Shown here piece after piece: positions 9,464 through 17,207 of a stretch of 64,000 nucleotides of DNA; position 1 is the first letter of the stretch, and every line of letters begins with the position of its first letter. Position numbers and translations under genes: made by a program. Source of the stretch: Anaerolineales bacterium (GTDB lineage Bacteria > Chloroflexota > Anaerolineae > Anaerolineales > Villigracilaceae); NCBI GenBank assembly GCA_025056175.1, contig JANWWK010000064.1:92732-156731 (forward strand), given 5' to 3'. The notes under the pieces are model-generated. The model was given only the letters and a program-made list of their open reading frames with translations, had not been told where the DNA came from and made no database searches.

Positions 9464-10510
9464 TCAAGTTTCCTGCTGACCGCGATGATTACGTAAAACG
9501 TTGAATCCCACCATTACTTTACGCTGTTCATCCCATAAACGGTATTGGAGCGATTTGAGACTGCGCCAAAGGGTGAGCGGACGTACCTGTTGGAAAATTG
9601 AATGTTCGCGCTGAACCTTGGGCAAATAATAATTGGGAATGCGCGGGCTGAGATGATGAATATGATGGTAACCGATATTGCCCGTAAACCAATTCAGTAT
9701 GGCGGGCAGTTTGTAATACGAACTGCCAAGTAATCCGGCTTTGTAAAAATCCCAATTTGCCTGACGTTCCCAATACGTGCCATCGAAGTTGTGTTGAACA
9801 TAGAATAACCATAGCCCGGCGGTAGAAGCAATTGCCAACAAGGGCAATTGCACAGCGAGAAAGGCCTTCCAACCAACCAGCCAGATAAGCAGGCTGATGA
9901 CGACAGCCAAGGCAATGTTGGTGTAAATCACGCTGGCGCGCTCACGCTTTCCCGTTCCGGGCAGCCAAAAGCGATGGGAAATCGCAAAAACGTAGAAGGG
10001 GATGATGGTCAGCAGGATAAGCGGATGGCGCATGAGACGATAGCCCAGCCGGGCATACCAGGGTTTGCTGCGATACTCCTCCACCGTCCAGGTCGGCACA
10101 TCGCCCACGCCACGTTTATCCAGATTCCCGGCAGTGGCGTGATGAACCGAATGGTCGTGCTTCCAGTAGTCATAGGGAGTGAAGACAATCACCCCCAAGG
10201 TGCGGCCAACCCAATCGTTAGCAGCTTTGGATCGGAAGAACGCGCCGTGACAGCAATCGTGAAACAAGATGAAAGCGCGCACCATAAAGCCAGCGGCCAA
10301 AACAATGACGAGAAGAGTCACCCAGTAGGGAAAGTGGTTGAACGTATAAACCGCAAGCGCCCATAATCCCAAAAAAGGCAGCAGCGTATTGAACAACTGC
10401 CAGACACTGTATGAAAGGCTCGGTTTTTGATAACGGTTAAGAACGGCGCGAATCGCATCGCGGTGCGCCTCGATTTGGCGCGTAAAATCTTGCATGGCTG
10501 GCATTTGCAT
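9464..10510 (-). CDS. Membrane fatty acid desaturase
   Basis: A 348-residue integral membrane di-iron desaturase/hydroxylase. The three histidine boxes are HDCCHG (84-89), HDHSVHH (118-124) and HHIHH near residue 290. Hydrophobic pairs precede box 1 and lie between boxes 2 and 3. It probably introduces a double bond in a lipid acyl chain, adjusting membrane fluidity; it resembles acyl-lipid omega-3/delta-12 desaturases. Several ATGs are clustered; the one at 10510 was chosen because GGAGG lies 5 bases upstream. The leader contains a small CGCCC/GGGCG hairpin near 10552-10564. It needs oxygen, which suggests an aerobic or microaerobic host. Confidence 0.88.
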   Translation of the reverse strand: MQMPAMQDFTRQIEAHRDAIRAVLNRYQKPSLSYSVWQLFNTLLPFLGLWALAVYTFNHFPYWVTLLVIVLAAGFMVRAFILFHDCCHGAFFRSKAANDWVGRTLGVIVFTPYDYWKHDHSVHHATAGNLDKRGVGDVPTWTVEEYRSKPWYARLGYRLMRHPLILLTIIPFYVFAISHRFWLPGTGKRERASVIYTNIALAVVISLLIWLVGWKAFLAVQLPLLAIASTAGLWLFYVQHNFDGTYWERQANWDFYKAGLLGSSYYKLPAILNWFTGNIGYHHIHHLSPRIPNYYLPKVQREHSIFQQVRPLTLWRSLKSLQYRLWDEQRKVMVGFNVLRNHRGQQET

Positions 10511-10707
10511 ACGTTCCTCCGCGAACAAACGAGAGGTGTTTTTGATGTGGAACGCCCTTCGGGCGAGTCATGGACAGAGATTGACAACAAAAATTCCTGA
10601 TTCGATTGTACAAACAAAATGGACGTTTCGCCTCATGATGTATTGTGATTGATAGCAAAATGATAGCCATATTACTGGAAAATTTGTTCGATTTCCATGC
10701 ACGGCTC

Positions 10708-10736
10708 TTGCCGGAAATGAGGAAAGCATGTAAATT
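10708..10736 (+). promoter_or_regulatory. Putative promoter of the HerA-partner operon
   Basis: TTGCCG (10708-10713), 17-base spacer, TAAATT (10731-10736). Each hexamer matches consensus at 4 of 6 bases. It lies 57 bases before the ATG. Confidence 0.4.
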
Positions 10737-10792
10737 AACGCATGTCGCCGGCGCACCGCCAGGCAACCGGCTTGTAGGAAGGAGAGAATATC

Positions 10793-11383
10793 ATGCCATC
10801 CCCTATCGAAATTGGACGCCTGTTGCGCGCCGGCACAACCGGCTTCGTCGCGGGCTGTTCGGTCTCGCAGTTTGATGCCCCTTCCTTTGGCGCACTCGTC
10901 CGTGCGCCGCTGGGAGAAGCCTACCACGTCTATGGCCTGATTTACGACATCCACATTGACGATGACGGCCTGGTGCGTCAACTGGTCACTGCTGAAAACG
11001 TCAGCCCGGAAGTGATGAAAGACAATCGGGAGCGACGGATTGTGCCGGTCGAAATGTCGGTATTATCGGTGGGCTACGAACAAGAGGGGCGGGTATTTCA
11101 TCTCTTGCCGCCACGCCCCCCCTTGAGCCTGGATGTGATTTACCTGTGCAACGACACCGAAGTCAGACGCTTTACATCCAGCGGACGATTCGGTTATTTT
11201 CGACACATTCTACGCGTCAACGATGCCCCTCTCGGCGAAATTCTGGCGGCACACATACAACAAGCCAGCGCAGCCAACCCGCCGGCATGGAAAGACCAGG
11301 CCATCCAGGAACTGATTGCGCTCCTGCGCGATGACTACCCCACGCTGATGAGCGTTTTGAGCGCGCTGGGTGAAATCGTTTGA
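10793..11383 (+). CDS. HerA-associated protein, HAS-barrel-like N-terminus
   Basis: A 196-residue protein of no named family that I can place surely. The N-terminal 100 residues are beta-rich, starting IEIGRLLRAGTTGFVAGC and containing PSFGALVRAP and YGLIYDIHIDDDGLV, resembling the HAS barrel that caps HerA ATPases. The C-terminal 90 residues are helical (DAPLGEILAAHIQQAS and EIALLRDDY-like segments). It has an SD (AAGGAG) 8 bases before the start. It lies immediately upstream of a HerA-like ATPase on the same strand, and both open with the same kind of barrel, so the two may form one complex (inference). Confidence 0.7.
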   Translation: MPSPIEIGRLLRAGTTGFVAGCSVSQFDAPSFGALVRAPLGEAYHVYGLIYDIHIDDDGLVRQLVTAENVSPEVMKDNRERRIVPVEMSVLSVGYEQEGRVFHLLPPRPPLSLDVIYLCNDTEVRRFTSSGRFGYFRHILRVNDAPLGEILAAHIQQASAANPPAWKDQAIQELIALLRDDYPTLMSVLSALGEIV

Positions 11384-11415
11384 CCACAGCAGCAACAGAA
11401 CATAACGGAGAGAGC

Positions 11416-11481
11416 GTGACGGTCAAAAAGGCTTCTATCCCGCAAAGCCACAACCGTCGCAGACAAAGGATTTGGTTATGA
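11416..11481 (+). CDS. Possible 21-residue basic peptide coupled to HerA-like gene
   Basis: A GTG at 11416 preceded by CGGAGAGAG opens a 21-codon frame that is rich in Lys/Arg (VKKAS at the start, HNRRRQR near the end). Its TGA overlaps the ATG of the HerA-like gene (ATGA arrangement at 11478-11481), as in translational coupling. It could be a real leader peptide that sets HerA expression, or chance. No homology is recognised. Confidence 0.3.
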   Translation: MTVKKASIPQSHNRRRQRIWL

Positions 11482-13178
11482 CGAACAATCCACAAATCGG
11501 CTATATCATCGGTGGGGGGTTGAAGGAGTCGTTCTCCGCGCGCCTGACCGTTGACCCACTCACCGTTCAGGAAGGCAGCTTCGTGGTGATAGATAGTGGC
11601 AACTACCGCTTCTATGGATTGGTCACCGACCTGCGTTTGGGCGCAACCGACCCGCGCTTTGCCGATGAACCATCCGAAACGCGCTTGCGGCCCGCCCTGG
11701 CAAAAGCCCTGCACGGACAAACGCTCTACACCAACCTGGAAATTTTACCGGCGCTGATGCTCGAACGCGGTCCCGACCCGGCCTCGCCCGCATACAAACG
11801 CTGGCGCGCCGAACAACGCGAAGAGCCGCGCCCCGTGCCGGTCAAAACCGTCCCTGCGCACCATGCTCCGGTCGCCCTGGCAGACCAGACTGACATCGCT
11901 GCCATCTTCGGCGACCCGGACAAAGAAGGCAACTTCATCATCGGCTACACCCGCGAGCAGGGACACCCGGTCTGCATCAACCTGGAGAAGTTCGTGCAGC
12001 GTTCGTCGGGTGTCTTTGGCGCCACCGGCACGGGCAAATCGTTTCTTACGCGCATTGTCCTGGCCGGGCTGATGAAGTATGACCGCGCCTCGGTGCTGGT
12101 GCTGGATATGCACAACGAATACGGCTTCGATGACGTGGCTTCCGACACCAAACAAACCATCACCGGTCTGCAAACCAGGTTTCGGACCAAAGTGCAGGTC
12201 GTGGGGTTGGGCGCCGGCGCCAAAATTCGCGGCCAAATGCCTTCGTTCAACCTGGAAATTCCGATGGACGAAATCAGCACGGGTGATGTGGAAACGCTCA
12301 GCCGCGAACTCAACCTGCGCGAAACCGCCCCCACTGTGTTGAGCGCGCTATTCACGTCCTTCCGCACGCACTGGTTTGCCCGCTTCCGCGCCATGAACCG
12401 GGAAGAAGTGGAGTACGAAGACGAAAAAGGCCGGATGAAGCGCCAGCCGCATCCCGACAGCGTGGCGGCGTGGGCACTGGCAAACGGCGTGAACGTGATG
12501 GCTGCCGAAGCCCTGCACGACAAACTGCGCCGCCTGTTTGATAAGCCTTACATCGTCGAAACCCCTGCTACCGATAGCGTGGCCCAAATCATTCAATCGC
12601 TCGAAGCCGGGCGACACGTGATTCTCTCGTTTGGTGATTACGAGAGCGACCTGGATTACCTGTTCGTCTCCAACCTGCTGACCCGCAAAATCCGCGAAGC
12701 GTGGGAACGGCGCACCAACGAATTCCGCTCGCACGGCGGCAGAGAACCGCGTCCGCTGGTGATTGTGGTGGAGGAAGCCCACAAACTGCTCAACCGCGAA
12801 ATGGCCGCCCAAACCGCCTTCGCCACCATTGCCCGCGAGTTGCGGAAATACTACGTCACCCTGTTGATTGTAGACCAGCGCCCCTCGCAAATTTACGATG
12901 AAGTCATGTCGCAGCTCGGCACGCGCATCAGCGGCTGGCTCGGCGATGACCTGGATATTCAGGCCGTACTGGCGGGTCTTTCGGGGCGCGATTCCCTGCG
13001 CGGTATGCTGGCGCGGTTGCAGCCCAAAGAAGAAGTGCTGCTGCTGGGTTGGGGCGTTCCCATGCCTTTGCCGGTTCGTTCACGCCGCTACGATGACAAT
13101 TTCTGGCGCGAACTGCTCGGCAAAGAGAACAAGCCCACCGAATGGGAACTGAAACAGACCCTGGGCTTTGAGACATAA
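11478..13178 (+). CDS. HerA-like ATPase (DUF87 helicase)
   Basis: A 566-residue P-loop ATPase of the HerA/FtsK superfamily. An N-terminal HAS barrel (about 1-100, IGYIIGGGLKESFSARL) precedes the motor: Walker A GATGTGKS at about 181-188, Walker B PLVIVVEEAHKLLNRE near residue 430, and the distal RPSQIYDEVMSQLGTRI segment that supplies the arginine/glutamine motif. HerA enzymes form hexameric DNA translocases and in archaea work with the NurA nuclease in end resection; no NurA is visible here. The frame opens with TTG at 11472, but ATG 11478 has AAAGGA 7 bases upstream and was chosen. It follows a small HAS-barrel-like gene. Confidence 0.9.
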   Translation: MTNNPQIGYIIGGGLKESFSARLTVDPLTVQEGSFVVIDSGNYRFYGLVTDLRLGATDPRFADEPSETRLRPALAKALHGQTLYTNLEILPALMLERGPDPASPAYKRWRAEQREEPRPVPVKTVPAHHAPVALADQTDIAAIFGDPDKEGNFIIGYTREQGHPVCINLEKFVQRSSGVFGATGTGKSFLTRIVLAGLMKYDRASVLVLDMHNEYGFDDVASDTKQTITGLQTRFRTKVQVVGLGAGAKIRGQMPSFNLEIPMDEISTGDVETLSRELNLRETAPTVLSALFTSFRTHWFARFRAMNREEVEYEDEKGRMKRQPHPDSVAAWALANGVNVMAAEALHDKLRRLFDKPYIVETPATDSVAQIIQSLEAGRHVILSFGDYESDLDYLFVSNLLTRKIREAWERRTNEFRSHGGREPRPLVIVVEEAHKLLNREMAAQTAFATIARELRKYYVTLLIVDQRPSQIYDEVMSQLGTRISGWLGDDLDIQAVLAGLSGRDSLRGMLARLQPKEEVLLLGWGVPMPLPVRSRRYDDNFWRELLGKENKPTEWELKQTLGFET

Positions 13179-13208
13179 CACAAAATACCCGAAGCACAAC
13201 TTTAACAA

Positions 13209-13237
13209 TTGGCTAAAATCCCCAAATGTAATATAAT
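13209..13237 (+). promoter_or_regulatory. Promoter of candidate structured RNA
   Basis: TTGGCT (13209-13214), 17-base spacer, perfect TATAAT (13232-13237). Transcription would start about 13244, far from the next gene, which has its own promoter. Confidence 0.6.
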
Positions 13238-13243
13238 ACGGCC

Positions 13244-13390
13244 TCGCGGTTGCGGGCGAATTTGCAATTCGCCCCCGCGATTTCCAAAGGCACTCACCTG
13301 CCCTGTCCGTGTCAGACAAGAAGAGCCACACCCCCTGCGGCAGCCCTTGTTGGACGACAGGGCGGGGCCTTTTAAGCCCCCGCAACACAC
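13244..13390 (+). ncRNA. Candidate structured RNA, about 145 nt
   Basis: The stretch between a consensus promoter and a second promoter has extensive complementarity. A closing stem TTGCGGG (13250-13256) pairs with CCCGCAA (13379-13385). Inside it, GCCCTGTC (13300-13307) pairs with GACAGGGC (13356-13363), continuing through GTC/GAC and ACAAG/CTTGT to form a long interrupted hairpin. A 9-bp hairpin GGGCGAATT/AATTCGCCC (13254-13262 with 13266-13274) would compete with the closing stem, and GGGGC/GCCCC flanks 13364-13380. Rod-like shape and size recall 6S RNA, but I cannot identify the family; a riboswitch-like leader is the alternative. Confidence 0.4.
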
Positions 13391-13400
13391 GGAAAACGGA

Positions 13401-13429
13401 TTGACTTTTCGGGCAGATGAATTTAGGAT
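13401..13429 (+). promoter_or_regulatory. Promoter of nnrE-nnrD gene
   Basis: TTGACT (13401-13406), 17-base spacer, TAGGAT (13424-13429), 39 bases before the start codon. Confidence 0.65.
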
Positions 13430-13467
13430 TGCGGCATCCGATTTTTGCAAAACAGAGGAGAGCTACG

Positions 13468-15114
13468 ATGAAACTCGTCAGCGTGGCGGAAATGCGCGCC
13501 ATTGAACAGGAGGCCAATGCCAGCGGCCTGAGTTACGCTCAAATGATGGAAAACGCCGGTCGTGGACTTGCCAGTGAAGTAGCAAATTTCTTAAGGGATA
13601 ACACACCACCAGCGCAAAGCGACATCCCCGCCGAAGCACTCGGCCTGGTAGGACCAGGCAATAACGGCGGCGATACGCTGGTGGCGCTGGCAGCGCTGGC
13701 CGCACAAGGCTGGAAAACGCGCGCCTACCTGGTGCGACGAAAGGCCGAAGCTGACGCACTGGTGGAACGGCTGCGAAAGCATGGCGGGGAAGTGGTCTCT
13801 GCAACGCAGGATTCAGACTACACCCAATTGCGCCATCTCCTCGAGAACGCCGATGTCGTCCTGGATGGCGTTCTCGGCACAGGCACACAACTGCCGCTCA
13901 AGCCAGAAATCGCCACCGTGCTGCAGGCCGTCAATCAGGCACTCTCCGAGCTGGCCATGCCGCCTTACGTCGTGGCAGTAGATTGTCCCTCTGGGGTAGA
14001 TTGTGATAGTGGGCAGGCCGCGCCGGAAGTCATCCCGGCCAGCGTTACGGTGTGCATGGCTGCCGTCAAACGCGGTCTGTTGAACCTGCCGGCCTTTGAA
14101 CTCGCTGGCGAATTGCGCGTGACCGACATCGGCCTGGATGAGGAAATGCCCTCCTGGAAGAACATCCGCCATTTTGTAGCCGACTCAGAAATGGTCAGCG
14201 AGCTGCTGCCCGCCCGGCCTGCCGACGCGCACAAAGGCACCTTTGGAACTTTGCTGGTGACTGCCGGGTCAGTCGGTTACACCGGCGCGGCGCTCCTGGC
14301 AGGCAAATCGGCTTACCGCGCCGGGGTCGGCCTGGTGCAGATGGCTGTTCCGGGCGCGCTGCACCCCATTCTGGCCGGCGCTTTCCCCGAAGCCACCTGG
14401 ATTTTACTCCCCACCGAAAAAGGCGTTATCGCTGAACACGCTGCCGAAATCTTGCTCAAGAACCTGGAGCGCGCCACCGCGCTGTTACTGGGACCCGGAT
14501 TGGGAAACGAAGAAACCACCGGAAAATTTCTCGAAGCCCTGCTCAACGGCACGGGTGGAAAGAAACCCGCCGCGCCCATCGGCTTCGTTCGCCGCGATGC
14601 GGCTCAGACCGAAACTGGCGTCACCGCGACTCTGCCGCCCATGGTGATAGATGCCGATGGTCTGCGTCACCTGTCGAAACTGAGCGAATGGCACAAACGC
14701 CTGCCCCCCGAAAGCATTCTGACCCCGCATCCCGGCGAAATGGCCGCCCTGACCGGCCTGGAAAAAGACCAGATTCAAGCCAACCGGCTGACGATTGCCG
14801 CAGAATACGCCGCAGCGTGGGGACATGTGGTGGTTCTCAAAGGCGCATTCACCGTTATCGCCGCACCAGATGGACGCACCACGCTCATTCCGGTTGCCAC
14901 CCCGGCCCTGGCACGCGCCGGAACAGGGGATGTGCTGGCCGGGCTGATTGGCGGCCTGCGGGCGCAGGGCCTCTCAGCCTATGAGGCAGCAGTGGCCGGC
15001 GCCTGGATTCACGCCCAGGCCGGGCTCAAAGCCGCTGAAACGGTTGGCGCGGAGGCTGCGGTGCTGGCCGGAGATGTGATGGAAACCATCGGCGCAGTGT
15101 TGAGCGGTTTGTAA
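13468..15114 (+). CDS. nnr: Bifunctional NAD(P)HX epimerase/dehydratase
   Basis: A 548-residue fusion of two metabolite-repair enzymes. The N-terminal YjeF_N/NnrE epimerase (about 1-215) shows MKLVSVAEMRAIEQEA, LVGPGNNGGDTLVAL and VAVDCPSGVDCDSG. The C-terminal NnrD dehydratase of ribokinase-like fold (about 225-545) shows GTFGTLLVTAGSVGYTGAA, ADGL, LTPHPGEMAALTG and ARAGTGDVLAGLIGG. Together they regenerate NAD(P)H from its hydrated R and S forms, with ADP or ATP. The start at 13468 has AGAGGAG upstream and aligns with family N-termini; an upstream in-frame ATG is less likely. It is followed by tpiA after 45 bases. Confidence 0.95.
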   Translation: MKLVSVAEMRAIEQEANASGLSYAQMMENAGRGLASEVANFLRDNTPPAQSDIPAEALGLVGPGNNGGDTLVALAALAAQGWKTRAYLVRRKAEADALVERLRKHGGEVVSATQDSDYTQLRHLLENADVVLDGVLGTGTQLPLKPEIATVLQAVNQALSELAMPPYVVAVDCPSGVDCDSGQAAPEVIPASVTVCMAAVKRGLLNLPAFELAGELRVTDIGLDEEMPSWKNIRHFVADSEMVSELLPARPADAHKGTFGTLLVTAGSVGYTGAALLAGKSAYRAGVGLVQMAVPGALHPILAGAFPEATWILLPTEKGVIAEHAAEILLKNLERATALLLGPGLGNEETTGKFLEALLNGTGGKKPAAPIGFVRRDAAQTETGVTATLPPMVIDADGLRHLSKLSEWHKRLPPESILTPHPGEMAALTGLEKDQIQANRLTIAAEYAAAWGHVVVLKGAFTVIAAPDGRTTLIPVATPALARAGTGDVLAGLIGGLRAQGLSAYEAAVAGAWIHAQAGLKAAETVGAEAAVLAGDVMETIGAVLSGL

Positions 15115-15159
15115 GTTCTTCGGATATAATCGAGAAAAAATTCACAAGAGGAAAATCTC

Positions 15160-15918
15160 ATGCGTACTCCCCTGGTTGCAGGCAACTGGAAAATGAACAA
15201 AACCGTCGCCGAGGCGCGCGAGCTGGTGGCGGGGATGGGACAAAATCTCAAACGGATTCAAGGCGTGGAGAAAGTGCTTTGCCCGCCTTTCATGTCGCTG
15301 GTAGCGGTCGCTAACCTGCTGGGCGGCACCGACATCGGTCTGGGCGCGCAAAACATGCACTGGGAAGACAAAGGCGCTTTTACCGGTGAAGTTTCGCCGG
15401 TCATGGTCAAAGAATTCTGTCAATACGTCATCCTTGGCCATTCCGAACGCCGCACCTACTTTGGCGAAACGGATGAAACCGTCAACCGCAAAGTGCTGGC
15501 AGCCCAGCGGCATGGTCTCACCCCAATTGTATGCATCGGAGAAACGCTGGCGCAATACGAATCCGGCCAAACGGCAGATGTAGTGCGTCGTCAGACCCTG
15601 GAAGGCCTGAAAGGGGTGGATGCCGCATTTGCGCCGCGCCTGGTGATTGCCTACGAGCCGGTTTGGGCCATTGGCACCGGCAAAGCCTCTTCAGGAGAAA
15701 ACGCTGAATTCGTTCACCGCGACGTGATTCGCCCTGCGCTGCGAGAGCTTTTTGGTGAAGAAACCGCCCAGTCCATCCGCATTCTGTATGGCGGGTCGGT
15801 CACTGCCGCCAACGCCCCCGAATTTTTTGCCCAACCCAACATCGATGGTGCGTTGGTGGGTGGCGCCAGCCTGAAAGCCGAAGAGTTCGTCGCCATCGTC
15901 CAGGCGGCGGTTAAGTAA
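15160..15918 (+). CDS. tpiA: Triose-phosphate isomerase
   Basis: A 252-residue TIM barrel interconverting dihydroxyacetone phosphate and glyceraldehyde 3-phosphate. Seen: VAGNWKMNKT (Asn and catalytic Lys), GHSERR with the catalytic His, YEPVWAIGTGKASS with the catalytic Glu and the flexible loop, and GGSVTAAN and DGALVGGASL at the phosphate site. The length is normal. It has an SD (AAGAGGA) and a possible internal promoter (TATAAT at 15125-15130) just after the nnr stop. The next gene follows after 14 bases. Confidence 0.97.
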   Translation: MRTPLVAGNWKMNKTVAEARELVAGMGQNLKRIQGVEKVLCPPFMSLVAVANLLGGTDIGLGAQNMHWEDKGAFTGEVSPVMVKEFCQYVILGHSERRTYFGETDETVNRKVLAAQRHGLTPIVCIGETLAQYESGQTADVVRRQTLEGLKGVDAAFAPRLVIAYEPVWAIGTGKASSGENAEFVHRDVIRPALRELFGEETAQSIRILYGGSVTAANAPEFFAQPNIDGALVGGASLKAEEFVAIVQAAVK

Positions 15919-15932
15919 AAAAGGAGTTCTTT

Positions 15933-16379
15933 ATGGTCAAATCTGGTTTGATTGTCGGCGCAGTGATGTTCTTCATCGTGCTGCTACTGGCTGTAGGGAT
16001 TAGCCCGTTGTGTGCGCTCTGCGTGCCGCTGTTCACCGGTCTGGGAGCAGGCTACCTGACCGGCATATTCGATAAACCGCTCTCCAACAGTCAGGCCGCC
16101 CAACGCGGCGCCATCGCCGGAGCAATTGCAGGCGGCATTTCTCTGCCGGCCCAGATGATTGCATCCGTGATTAACGCAATGGTACTGCAAAATCCACAGT
16201 TCCAGCTTAGTCAGTTTTTCGGCGGCGAAGTGGTGGACCCAACAACAGTATGGCTGGCACAAATTGCCTTTGCGATATGCATTGGCCTGCTGAACATCGG
16301 CCTGACAACAGCCTTTGGGGCGGGTGGCGGCGCCATCTGGTTCAGCACAAAAGGCGAGAAACAGGTGCCTGTCATCTAA
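15933..16379 (+). CDS. Small membrane protein, unknown
   Basis: A 148-residue protein with a strong SD (AAGGAG). Hydrophobic segments lie at about 5-24, 28-45, 62-85 and 107-135; Gly-rich stretches (GAIAGAIAGGI, AFGAGGGAIWF) suggest tightly packed helices. It probably forms four helices in the inner membrane. It is the last gene of the nnr-tpiA transcript and is followed by a terminator. No family or function recognised. Confidence 0.75.
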   Translation: MVKSGLIVGAVMFFIVLLLAVGISPLCALCVPLFTGLGAGYLTGIFDKPLSNSQAAQRGAIAGAIAGGISLPAQMIASVINAMVLQNPQFQLSQFFGGEVVDPTTVWLAQIAFAICIGLLNIGLTTAFGAGGGAIWFSTKGEKQVPVI

Positions 16380-16403
16380 TTGAGCGTTCTGAAGGTACAC
16401 ATC

Positions 16404-16442
16404 TCCCGAAGGTTCTGTAGTTTCACCTTCGGGAAGTTTTCT
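16404..16442 (+). terminator. Rho-independent terminator
   Basis: A perfect 10-bp stem (16404-16413 with 16425-16434), 11-base loop, followed by AGTTTTCTTTTC. It ends the nnr-tpiA-membrane protein transcript 24 bases after the stop. Confidence 0.85.
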
Positions 16443-16448
16443 TTTCTC

Positions 16449-17207
16449 ATGCTTACGGCATTCGATGGTTTCTTGTGGGCCACCACCGCAATGGCGGGCT
16501 TACTTTTCTTGCAGCGCGCCTTACACCGTGAAATTCAAGCCGTCTTCCTGATTGCCACCCGCAACCCCGGCGTTACTGTTATGGCTTTTTCTCTCATCTT
16601 TTTGCCGGGCGTCTTTTTGCACGAACTCAGTCACCTGCTGGCGGCCAAACTGCTTGGCGTGCGCACCGGACGCTTCTCGCTGCTCCCCACCGTCTTGCCA
16701 GATGGACGCCTGCAATTAGGCTATCTGGAGGCCGCGCACAGCGATATTGTGCGCGATTCACTGGTGGGTGTTGCCCCGCTCATCAGCGGCCTGCTCTTCG
16801 TGGCCTATGCCGCAGTGAAACAAATGCACCTGGTGGTGATGTGGGATACCCTGCGTAACGGACAATGGGAGCTGTTCTGGATGGGATTGCGTCTTTTGCC
16901 CACCCTGCCCGATTTTTGGGTATGGTTTTACCTGACCTTTGCAGTATCCAGCACGATGATGCCTTCTGAATCGGACCGACACGCCTGGCTGCCGCTCGGC
17001 ATGGTCAGCGGTCTGTTGCTGGGCCTGGTGGCACTGACCGGCGCCGGCCCCTGGATGCTCGAACATCTCGCCCCCTGGTTGAACGAATTCCTGCGCGGCA
17101 CGGCGCTGATTTTACTGGTGAGCATCCTGATTCATGCCTTATTGATACTACCGCTTCTGCTCCTGCACCGCCTCCTGACCCGGCTCACCGGCTGGGACGT
17201 GGGCTAA
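16449..17207 (+). CDS. Membrane protein with HExxH, M50-like
   Basis: A 252-residue polytopic protein with about six hydrophobic segments. HELSH at 58-62 lies inside a membrane segment (VFLHELSHLLAAKLLGV), as in site-2-protease (M50) metallopeptidases, and a later SSTMMPSESDRHAW segment could supply the third zinc ligand (Asp). I infer an intramembrane peptidase fold, but the classic NPDG motif is not seen, so activity is uncertain. The start is uncertain too: the ATG at 16449 lies right after the terminator T run with no SD, and the frame opens with TTG at 16380. It converges with and overlaps the phosphoesterase gene by 4 bases. Confidence 0.65.
   Translation: MLTAFDGFLWATTAMAGLLFLQRALHREIQAVFLIATRNPGVTVMAFSLIFLPGVFLHELSHLLAAKLLGVRTGRFSLLPTVLPDGRLQLGYLEAAHSDIVRDSLVGVAPLISGLLFVAYAAVKQMHLVVMWDTLRNGQWELFWMGLRLLPTLPDFWVWFYLTFAVSSTMMPSESDRHAWLPLGMVSGLLLGLVALTGAGPWMLEHLAPWLNEFLRGTALILLVSILIHALLILPLLLLHRLLTRLTGWDVG

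Noticed and set aside
13244..13390. Signal recognition particle RNA
   Set aside because: The conserved SRP loop (GGAAGGAAGCA type) is missing.
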